From a virus, in the IMG/VR virus record IMGVR_UViG_3300047444_000219, positions 1 through 55,194 of that record: a DNA stretch of 55,194 nucleotides; one strand, 5' to 3'. The notes below the pieces were generated by a model that saw nothing but the letters and a program-made list of their open reading frames with translations, was not told the origin of the DNA and did not search any database. The translations under genes were made by a program, and so were the position numbers. Below, in pieces: positions 19,961 through 26,922 of this stretch (position 1 is its first letter; the number at the start of each line of letters is the position of its first letter).

Positions 19961-20749
19961 ATGAAAGCAAAGAACGGCAAGAGCAACGGTGGCTACAAGA
20001 TGTGCTACCACGATCACCCGGCGCTGAAAGTCGGCGACTGGGAAGTGTATGGCGGCTCGTGCCTGAGCCCTGCCGTCTTCGATGCGGACGTGTACATCGG
20101 ATTCGATCACGGGATGAAGCTGACGGCGGCAAGCTGGCCGTGGCATGCGGACAAGGGGCCGGTCGAGGTGTACTTCCCGGTGACCGACATGCACGCGCCG
20201 ATGGACGCGGTGGAGTTCCGCAACCTGGTCGAGTGGACGGCAGCGCAGATCAAGGCGGGCAAGAAGGTCCACGCCGGGTGCATCGGCGGACATGGCCGCA
20301 CGGGCACGTTCTTCGCCGCACTGGTCGCCTTCATGACCGGCGAGACCGATGCGATCACCTACGTGCGCAAGCACTACTGCCAGAAGGCGGTCGAGTCGGA
20401 GTCGCAGATCAAGTTCCTGGAGAAGCACTACGGGGTCAAGCCGGTGGCCGGGTCGAAGAGCCGCACGTATTCGACCGGCAAGTGGTCGCCGTCGAACCTG
20501 TATGGCAGCGACCTGTTCGGTAGCGCCCCCTTCGATAACTTCGACAGCCACGCCCCGACGACCGGGCGCGTCAGCAGTAACGGCGGCGGTGGCAAGGCCG
20601 ACCCGATCTACGGTGACGGCTGGGGCTCGATGGGCGTCGGCACGCGGGAGAAGAAAGCCAGCGGCCCGCGCAAGCTGCCGTCGATCCGCCCGATGCAATC
20701 CCGCAAGAACATCTGGGTCAAGCGCGCGATGCGCAACGATACTGTTTGA
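19961..20749 (+). CDS. dual-specificity / tyrosine phosphatase-like protein 2, 262 aa
   Basis: ATG 19961 follows GAAGGAG. The P-loop AGCIGGHGRTG gives C107 and R113 (CX5R); the segment VEVYFPVTDMHAPMDAVEFR contains a candidate general-acid Asp. Residues 1-160 form the phosphatase domain. The last ~100 residues are Ser/Gly/Pro-rich (SSNGGGGKADPIYGDGWGSM) and basic at the end, probably disordered and possibly a binding tail. Paralogue of the 18354-18845 product, larger by this tail. Its stop overlaps the promoter at 20746. Confidence 0.82.
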   Translation: MKAKNGKSNGGYKMCYHDHPALKVGDWEVYGGSCLSPAVFDADVYIGFDHGMKLTAASWPWHADKGPVEVYFPVTDMHAPMDAVEFRNLVEWTAAQIKAGKKVHAGCIGGHGRTGTFFAALVAFMTGETDAITYVRKHYCQKAVESESQIKFLEKHYGVKPVAGSKSRTYSTGKWSPSNLYGSDLFGSAPFDNFDSHAPTTGRVSSNGGGGKADPIYGDGWGSMGVGTREKKASGPRKLPSIRPMQSRKNIWVKRAMRNDTV

Positions 20750-20773
20750 CTATCCGGCTGATTGTGTTAGAAT
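20746..20773 (+). promoter_or_regulatory. sigma-70-type promoter
   Basis: TTGACT (20746-20751), 16-bp spacer, TAGAAT (20768-20773), followed by a variant TTGGAGTG ribosome motif and GTG 20807. Confidence 0.85.
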
Positions 20774-20806
20774 GCAGTCAGGTCAAACAGGTCTTGGAGT
20801 GACACT

Positions 20807-21754
20807 GTGGCACTAAACCTCAAAATAAATCAGCCCAAATCGGCCCCCGGTGACGGGTCGTTTCTCGGTAAGGTCTACCCGGACCTGCTGGTAGAGTTTC
20901 ACGCGCTGGAGGCCAATAGCCAGCACATCGAAGTGAACCAGGCGTTTTTCAATATCGGCGTGAGCGGCACCGCGAAGAACGGGATGCCCTTCACGTACGG
21001 CGTGACGCTACCCGCCTCGACGGTCTCGCTGATCAAGGGCACCGCCGACGCAGGGGTGAAAGCCTCATGCAAGACGCTGGTCGAGCAGGTGCTGGCGGAC
21101 GCGTGGGGCTTTCTCGATGCGAACGGCGGCAGCGTCGCGGAGAACGCGATGGAGGCGATCAAGACGGTAATCCCGAGCCCGGCAGAGCAGTTTTTCGCCG
21201 AGGCCGAGAAGATCAAGCCGACGAAGAAGGTGCAGTTCACCAGTGGCGGGGACTTCCCCGGCTCGCTGTCCGGCAACATGGTGACCCCGAAGCCGACGAA
21301 GAAGGTGCCCCCGGCTGAACAGGCGGCTGACCTGCACGCCGAGGCGATGCCGTTCAAGGTGGACCCCAGTGTCAAGCCGAAGGCTCCGGTGATGCCCGCA
21401 GGGGTGGTTGCGCTGAAGGACGCCACGCAGATCGGCCAGAAGGTGAAGGGCACCGACGCGCACAGCGTGTACCTGTGCATTGCGCTGTCGGAGCGGGTCA
21501 AGCTCGCCGCTCGCGTGCAATCAATTGCAGACGGGGCCAGCGTCAGCATCCGCGCCGAGGGTCCGTTCAACGCCGAGATTCGCAACGCGCTGAAGGCCGC
21601 GAGCATGAACCCGAGCACGCAGGGCCACTACTCAATCCACTTCCAGACCAACGGCGTGCCGGTGGGCCGCGTGATTGGCGCGTTCCTGATGGGCCTGGGC
21701 GTGGACTTCGATGAACAGATCAAGAACGTAAAACAGATCGGGGTGACCGAATGA
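20807..21754 (+). CDS. hypothetical protein, 315 aa (GTG start)
   Basis: GTG 20807 lies 6 bp after TTGGAGTG. The first ~100 residues are beta-rich then helical (GVSGTAKNGMPFTYGVTLPA; CKTLVEQVLADAWGFLDANG), followed by a Pro/Lys-rich linker (residues about 135-200) and a C-terminal alpha/beta domain (YLCIALSERVKLAARVQSIA; SIHFQTNGVPVGRVIGAFLM). Palindromic copy 13 is read as VQSIA. A two-domain protein located with DNA polymerase could take part in replication, for example as a DNA-binding protein, but nothing specific is visible. Confidence 0.7.
   Translation: MALNLKINQPKSAPGDGSFLGKVYPDLLVEFHALEANSQHIEVNQAFFNIGVSGTAKNGMPFTYGVTLPASTVSLIKGTADAGVKASCKTLVEQVLADAWGFLDANGGSVAENAMEAIKTVIPSPAEQFFAEAEKIKPTKKVQFTSGGDFPGSLSGNMVTPKPTKKVPPAEQAADLHAEAMPFKVDPSVKPKAPVMPAGVVALKDATQIGQKVKGTDAHSVYLCIALSERVKLAARVQSIADGASVSIRAEGPFNAEIRNALKAASMNPSTQGHYSIHFQTNGVPVGRVIGAFLMGLGVDFDEQIKNVKQIGVTE
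21515..21530 (+). repeat. 16-bp palindromic site, copy 13 (in gene)
   Basis: gTGCAATCAATTGCAg, centre CA, read as VQSIA in the C-terminal domain of the 20807-21754 gene. Confidence 0.9.
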
Positions 21755-22011
21755 GCCGCGAAGTAACCGAAATGAAAACGACTTCGCCGGACGCTGAGAA
21801 GCTGCTGGCGAATCTGCGCGCGACGCCGGTCGGCCAGAGCCTGCCTATCGCGAGCCCGGTGCCGGGCATCGACCCGGTGGACGCGCAGGCGGTGGTGCTG
21901 GAGGCGTCCGACGACCGGTGGTTCCGGCTTGGGCTGTACTGGCAGGGTGTGTCGATGGGGGAATTCACCGTCGAAGTGATCGAAACCATTGTGTCGCTGG
22001 AGGCCCTGTGA
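21751..22011 (+). CDS. small hypothetical protein, 86 aa
   Basis: ATG 21751 in an ATGA overlap. Acidic, with a beta-like C-terminus (DDRWFRLGLYWQGVSMGEFT) and no Cys. The stop overlaps GTG 22008. It is between an unknown gene and the polymerase operon; family unknown. Confidence 0.7.
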   Translation: MSREVTEMKTTSPDAEKLLANLRATPVGQSLPIASPVPGIDPVDAQAVVLEASDDRWFRLGLYWQGVSMGEFTVEVIETIVSLEAL

Positions 22012-22403
22012 GCATCGAAGTTCTATCCCTGCTGACCATCGTTGACGCTGCCGAAATCCCGCTCGATCACCAGGGCAACAATAGCTGGCGCGGTCTGAAG
22101 TCCCGCGTGCTGGAAATCGGCCCGTTCCGCTTCCCGGTGGACGTGTCCCTGATCACTGACCAGGTATCCAAGGAAAAATCGTCCGCTTTCATGAAAGTGC
22201 GGAAAGATTTGTGGCTATACTTCGTCTCCGAGAACCTGGGCAAGGCCCTGACCTGCCACGTCCTCAACGGAAACCTGTGTGGCCTGTCGCTCTCGACACT
22301 GGAATTCGTTGCACGGGGTGATGCGGACAAGACCCTCGCGGCACTCGACAAGGGCATTGTCTGCTCCTACGAATACACAAGCGACGACTGGAAACGTAAG
22401 TAA
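22008..22403 (+). CDS. hypothetical protein, 131 aa (GTG start)
   Basis: GTG 22008 overlaps the previous TGA and has GGAGG at 21999-22003. Alpha/beta product with several hydrophobic strands (VLEIGPFRFPVDVSLITDQV; KVRKDLWLYFVSENLGKALT) and a terminal charged helix. Codon use is a little less GC-rich than neighbours. The stop overlaps the DNA polymerase start (TAATG), so it is translationally coupled to the polymerase; a replication-accessory role is possible but not shown. Confidence 0.7.
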   Translation: MSIEVLSLLTIVDAAEIPLDHQGNNSWRGLKSRVLEIGPFRFPVDVSLITDQVSKEKSSAFMKVRKDLWLYFVSENLGKALTCHVLNGNLCGLSLSTLEFVARGDADKTLAALDKGIVCSYEYTSDDWKRK

Positions 22404-24790
22404 TGTCTCTCGTACTCTGGGGCGATACGGTCAACCACCAGACCATATCGCACCTGTCCCCGGTGCTCCGGCACCACTCCGATCTCCCCGTGCTGCTGGA
22501 CAGCGACGTAAGCCGCCTGCCAGCGTACGAGGGGACCCGCGCCATCCTGTGCATGGGCACCAAGACGCTCGACCTGTTCCAACGCTCGGGCCTGCTGCCA
22601 AAGAACCGCTCGCTGACCTCGCAGCGCTCCCGCGTGCACCAGTTCCAAGGCATCGCCGCGCCGCTGATGTTCACCTACTCGTCCGGCATCGGCGAGATCG
22701 ACTACGCGAAGTTCATCGACGTGCTGTGCGACACATCGAGCGTGGTGCGGGTGCTGAAGACAGGCCGCTACGAGCCCGCGACCGGCGACTACCGGTGGGT
22801 CACCGACTTCCACGACATGCTGACGCGCATCGACGCGCTGTATGCGGAGACCGGCAGACCCGTCGAATGCGTGCTCGACCTGGAGACGGTCGGGCTCGAT
22901 CCGTATGCCAAGCCCGGTGAAGTGGAGCCCGGCCACCCCGGCGCGTACATCGTCACGATCCAGTTCTCGTGCGAGGTGGGCCGCTCCGACCTGATCCACT
23001 TCAAGTCGCGTGACGAGTGCATCGCGTGGTTCAGCAACTTCGACAACGCCGTGATGATGGGCGAACTGCTGAACAGCCCGAAGATCAGCATGGGCGGTGC
23101 GAACCTGAAGTTCGACCTGCACTGGCTCGCGGTGTGGGGTGGGCTGCACTGCGGCAACTTCCGCTTCGACTCGACACTGGTAGGCTCGCTGCTGGACGAA
23201 AACCGCTCCAACGGGCTCGACATCCACGCGAAGATTTACACGACGATGGGGGGCTACTCCGACGAGTTCGACCGGATCGTGGACAAGTCGCGCATGGACA
23301 AGCTACCACCTGACGACCGGCTGCTGGGCTACGCCGGGGGCGACACCGACGCGGGGCTGCGCGTGCGCAAGGTGATGAAGGAGGAACTGCTGAAAGACGA
23401 GGCGCTGACCCGCTTCTACGTCAACATCCTGCACCCAGCCGCGCGTTCGTTCGAGGCCATCGAGCAGGGTGGCGTGCTGGTGGACATGGACGCGTACAAG
23501 GAACTGGAAGCGGACCTCGTGACCGAAATGGCGAAGCTGACTGTCGAGGCGAAGCGCCACCTGGGCGGGCACCTCGTCGCGAAGCACTGGGACGATTCGA
23601 AGCCTGGTGGGCTGAACATCACGAAGGCATCGCTGCTGAACGACTTCATGTTCACGCCCCAAGGTCTGAATCTGAAGCCGAAGATGATGACCGAGAAAAG
23701 CGGCAAGCCTTCGACGGCAGAAGAGCACCTGATGATGTTCAAGAAGGACGAGCGCGCCGCGCCGTTCATTGCGCTGCTGTCGGACTATTCGAGCGCGGCC
23801 AAGACCCTCTCGACCTACGTGCACGGGTTCCAGAAGCACATACGCAGCGACGGGCGCTTTCACCCCAGCTATTACTTCTTCGCGGGCAACCGCGACGAGG
23901 GCGAGGGCGGCACCGTGACCGGGCGGCTCTCGTGCAAGGACCCCGCCTTCCAGACGATCCCGAAGCACACCAAATGGGCGAAGAAGCTGCGCAAGTGCTT
24001 CATCGCGCCCGAGGGCTACCTGATCCTGGAGAACGACTACTCGCAGGGCGAACTGAAGGTGATCGCCTGTGTGGCCGACGAGCCCACGATGATCGACGCG
24101 TACCGCAACGGCAAGGACCTGCACGCGATCACGTCCGGCAACTTCGCGGGCTACACGTACGAGCGGATGATGGCGATGAAGAACAGCGACGACCCCGACG
24201 AGGTGGCGCTGTACGAGGCAACCCGCCAGCTTGGCAAGGCAGGCAACTTCGGTCTGATCTACGGGATGTCGGCGCAGGGCTTCCATGCGTACGCGGAGAC
24301 CAACTATGGCGTGTCGCTGAAGATGGAAGAGGCGGAAGACTTCCGTAACCAGTTCTTCAACACGTACCAGATGCTGCCGGTGTACCACCGCAACTACAAG
24401 CGTGAGGCCAGCAAGACCGGCATGGTGCGCTCGCCGCTGGGCCGTATCCGCCACCTGCCGCTGATCAACTCGCCGAACCGGATGGTACGCAGCGGGGCCG
24501 AACGCCAGGCGATCAACTCGCCGATCCAGTCCACGCTGTCCGACATGATGCTGTGGACGTTCGCGCTCGCGCACAAGAACGGCTGGACCAAGACCTGCCC
24601 GGCATTCGGCGCGGTGCACGACGCGAAGTACACGTACATCCCCGAGGACAACTGGGAGTTCTACGCGAAGCGCGAGATCGAACTGATGGAAAATCTTCCG
24701 TTCGAAACCGTGAATTGGCACCCGCAGCTTAAATTCACTGCCGATGGGAAGGCGGGCAAAAACATGGCGGAACTGAAACTGAAAGTCTGA
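22403..24790 (+). CDS. family A DNA polymerase with 3'-5' exonuclease domain, 795 aa
   Basis: ATG 22403 in a TAATG overlap. Exonuclease motifs: Exo I LDLETVGLD (D159, E161), Exo II GANLKFDLHWL, Exo III YAGGDTD. Polymerase motif A is DYSQGELK (D545), where most family members have Ile before the Glu. Motif B is RQLGKAGNFGLIYG (R608, K612, F616, Y620). Motif C is AVHDAKY (H739, D740), with Ala where Glu or Ser is usual. The catalytic aspartates and dNTP-binding residues are intact, so it should be active. The first ~115 residues (AILCMGTKTLDLF onward) are not a 5'-nuclease domain and loosely resemble the C-terminal half of a uracil-DNA-glycosylase fold; that is tentative. Confidence 0.93.
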   Translation: MSLVLWGDTVNHQTISHLSPVLRHHSDLPVLLDSDVSRLPAYEGTRAILCMGTKTLDLFQRSGLLPKNRSLTSQRSRVHQFQGIAAPLMFTYSSGIGEIDYAKFIDVLCDTSSVVRVLKTGRYEPATGDYRWVTDFHDMLTRIDALYAETGRPVECVLDLETVGLDPYAKPGEVEPGHPGAYIVTIQFSCEVGRSDLIHFKSRDECIAWFSNFDNAVMMGELLNSPKISMGGANLKFDLHWLAVWGGLHCGNFRFDSTLVGSLLDENRSNGLDIHAKIYTTMGGYSDEFDRIVDKSRMDKLPPDDRLLGYAGGDTDAGLRVRKVMKEELLKDEALTRFYVNILHPAARSFEAIEQGGVLVDMDAYKELEADLVTEMAKLTVEAKRHLGGHLVAKHWDDSKPGGLNITKASLLNDFMFTPQGLNLKPKMMTEKSGKPSTAEEHLMMFKKDERAAPFIALLSDYSSAAKTLSTYVHGFQKHIRSDGRFHPSYYFFAGNRDEGEGGTVTGRLSCKDPAFQTIPKHTKWAKKLRKCFIAPEGYLILENDYSQGELKVIACVADEPTMIDAYRNGKDLHAITSGNFAGYTYERMMAMKNSDDPDEVALYEATRQLGKAGNFGLIYGMSAQGFHAYAETNYGVSLKMEEAEDFRNQFFNTYQMLPVYHRNYKREASKTGMVRSPLGRIRHLPLINSPNRMVRSGAERQAINSPIQSTLSDMMLWTFALAHKNGWTKTCPAFGAVHDAKYTYIPEDNWEFYAKREIELMENLPFETVNWHPQLKFTADGKAGKNMAELKLKV

Positions 24791-24811
24791 TTCCCAGAAC
24801 TTTTCGGTTGT

Positions 24812-24839
24812 TTGCAGAATCCGCCGCTGCCTGTAGAAT
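24812..24839 (+). promoter_or_regulatory. sigma-70-type promoter with weak -35
   Basis: TTGCAG (24812-24817), 16-bp spacer, TAGAAT (24834-24839). Palindromic copy 14 lies just downstream, where transcription should begin. Confidence 0.6.
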
Positions 24840-24849
24840 CTCTACCGTT

Positions 24850-24865
24850 GTGCAATTGATTGCAA
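24850..24865 (-). repeat. 16-bp palindromic site, copy 14 (at a transcription start)
   Basis: gTGCAATTGATTGCAA, TG-centred, beginning 10 bp after the -10 at 24834-24839, so it overlaps or abuts the expected +1: repressor-type placement. Confidence 0.9.
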
Positions 24866-24911
24866 AATGCAGTTGGTTGTGCGGCAGGGCTCCCCGCCCA
24901 CGGCATGCTTC

Positions 24912-24946
24912 GGGGCCACTCATGTACCGGGTGGCCCCTCTTTTTT
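24912..24946 (+). terminator. strong rho-independent terminator
   Basis: GGGGCCAC ... GTGGCCCC 8-bp perfect stem, 11-nt loop, then TCTTTTTT. It separates the replication region from the virion module. Confidence 0.92.
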
Positions 24947-24948
24947 GC

Positions 24949-24978
24949 TTGTTCGCCATCGAGCCGCTACCGTAGAAT
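24949..24978 (+). promoter_or_regulatory. second-class promoter of the virion module
   Basis: TTGTTC (24949-24954), 18-bp spacer, TAGAAT (24973-24978). The GCTACCGTAGAAT context is almost repeated at 29380-29391. Possibly a late promoter. Confidence 0.55.
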
Positions 24979-25005
24979 GCGCCATTCTTCCGTAAAGAGG
25001 CGCAA

Positions 25006-26922
25006 ATGGCAGGCAAAACGAACAGCATCGACACGTCTGACTCGGGCAACCCGACGCGCCCGACCAGCACGCCCTCGAAGCCCAAACCCAGTTCCAAACT
25101 GACTCCGATCCAGAAGGTCATCGGCGGCGACACCTATATGGTGCTGGCCGATAGCGCCTATGCGCCGGAGGACGAGTTCGCGGGTCTGTACTTCACGGCG
25201 AGCAGTTCGTCCGCCGTCGTGCTGCGCCCGCCCTTCCAGCCGAAGGTGCTGATGGGCCTGGCGACGCGCAACAACATCCTGAACCAGTGCATCGAGGCGA
25301 TGGAAGTCAACGTCGATTCGACCGGCCATGAGTTCGTCGCCAAGGATGAAACCAAGCAACCAGACGCGAAGCAACTCAAGATCGCCAAGTCGTTCTTCAA
25401 CGAGCCTTTTCCGGGCAAGACCTTCCAGCAGATTCGCCGGTTGCTGCGCCGCGAGATCGAGAGCGTCGGCTACTCGTTCCTCGAAGTGCTGCGCAACCTC
25501 GAAGGCGAGGTCGTCGCGCTGCGGCATCTGTCGGCGGTGCACACGCGCCTTGTGAAGCTGGACGAGCCGGTCGAGGTCACCCGGTCGGTCGAGCGCAACG
25601 GCGTCGATGTTCCGATCACGATGCTGGACCGCGAACGGCGCTACATGACGCGCTACTCGAAGAACCAGACCTACTACCGCGAGTTCGGGGCGAGCCGCCA
25701 GTTGAACAAGAAGACCGGCGAGTGGGAAAGCAATACCGCGCCCGTCCAGCCGCAGGACCGCGCAACCGAAGTGATCATGTTCGGCGTCAACCCGGACGTG
25801 GAATCGAGCTACTTCACGCCGCGCTGGATCAACCAGCTTCCGTCTGTGGTCGGCTCGCGCAAGGCCGAAGAGCAGAACCTGGAGTTCTTCGATTCGGGTG
25901 GCCTGCCGCCTGCAATCATCTTCGTGCAGGGTGGCTCGCTCGCGGGCTCGACCAGCGACCAGCTTCGGAACTACCTGTCCGGCAAGAACAAGAGCAAGAA
26001 CCGCGCAGTCGTGGTTGAGGCCCAGTCCACGTCGGGCACGCTCGATAGCGCCGGGTCGGTGCAGGTCAAGGTCGAGCGCTTCGGCTCGCAGGCCGGTGGC
26101 GACAACATGTTCGCCAACTACGATAAGGCCGCTGAGGATCACGTGCGCACGGGCTTCCGCCTGCCGCCGCTCTTCACGGGCCGTGCTGCCGACTACAACT
26201 ACGCCACCGCTGTGGTCGCCTACATGGTCGCCGAAGAGCAGGTGTTCCAGCCGGAGCGTGCGGAGTTCGACGCGACGATGAATTCCACGATCATGAAAGC
26301 GCTGGGCTGCACCGACATTCTGATGAAGTCGAACGGGATCACGCTGAAGAACGTGGACAGCCAGATCAAGGGCCTTACGCTCGCCAAGGACCTGTCGGAC
26401 GGCGCGACTTTCGTGAAGGAAGTGAACCAGATCAGCGGCACGAACCTGAAGTACGACCCGAACGCCGCGCCGGACCGCGTGACGATCACCGAGGCGATGG
26501 TGCCGGGCCAGAACCCGGTCACGCCCAACCAGGCCCCCGGCAAGCCGACCCCGACCGAGGGCAAGGCCACCGCTGCGGCCCAGGCCAAGGCGGCGACCCC
26601 GGCGAAAGCCTCTGGCAAGCCCACCGCGCCCGCGAACGGCAAGGACACGGCCACCGCTACTACCACGGCGGGCAAAGCCCCTGGCAAGGCCAAGAAGGGC
26701 GGCGGTGAACTGCTGCAACTGGCGATGGACTACGCGGGCGTGCGCGGCACCATTGCGCTGAAGCACGAACTGTCGGACGCCGAGAAGTCTGAGGTGCTGG
26801 CCGAGGTGGACGACCTAGAGGGGGACGAAAAGCACGCGTTCTACTCGATGGTCGCCGCGCTGTCGTTCGGCGGCAGCACGCCGGACCTGATCCACCTCGC
26901 AGAGTGCAACCACGTCCACTGA
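25006..26922 (+). CDS. phage portal protein, 638 aa
   Basis: ATG 25006, first gene of the virion module. After a Ser/Thr/Pro-rich N-terminus, residues about 85-105 (LATRNNILNQCIEAMEVNVD) begin the portal core. Typical portal stretches follow: SVGYSFLEVLRNLEGEVVAL, SYFTPRWINQLP, and DHVRTGFRLPPLFTGRAADY near the C-terminal core, as in PBSX-type portals. The last ~130 residues are an Ala/Lys/Pro/Thr-rich tail ending in a small folded piece. The dodecameric portal is the DNA entry channel and the connector to the tail. Length is above the family's usual ~450-550 because of the tail. Confidence 0.88.
   Translation: MAGKTNSIDTSDSGNPTRPTSTPSKPKPSSKLTPIQKVIGGDTYMVLADSAYAPEDEFAGLYFTASSSSAVVLRPPFQPKVLMGLATRNNILNQCIEAMEVNVDSTGHEFVAKDETKQPDAKQLKIAKSFFNEPFPGKTFQQIRRLLRREIESVGYSFLEVLRNLEGEVVALRHLSAVHTRLVKLDEPVEVTRSVERNGVDVPITMLDRERRYMTRYSKNQTYYREFGASRQLNKKTGEWESNTAPVQPQDRATEVIMFGVNPDVESSYFTPRWINQLPSVVGSRKAEEQNLEFFDSGGLPPAIIFVQGGSLAGSTSDQLRNYLSGKNKSKNRAVVVEAQSTSGTLDSAGSVQVKVERFGSQAGGDNMFANYDKAAEDHVRTGFRLPPLFTGRAADYNYATAVVAYMVAEEQVFQPERAEFDATMNSTIMKALGCTDILMKSNGITLKNVDSQIKGLTLAKDLSDGATFVKEVNQISGTNLKYDPNAAPDRVTITEAMVPGQNPVTPNQAPGKPTPTEGKATAAAQAKAATPAKASGKPTAPANGKDTATATTTAGKAPGKAKKGGGELLQLAMDYAGVRGTIALKHELSDAEKSEVLAEVDDLEGDEKHAFYSMVAALSFGGSTPDLIHLAECNHVH

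Larger units (their letters stand above)
24846..24946 (+). ncRNA. candidate short RNA (~100 nt) after the polymerase gene
   Basis: Promoter 24812-24839 and terminator 24912-24946 enclose about 100 nt with no ribosome site; the only ATG frame (24868) runs through the terminator. The 5' end would be the palindrome itself, able to form a 7-bp hairpin. It may be a regulatory RNA or just an insulator between replication and virion genes. Confidence 0.35.
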
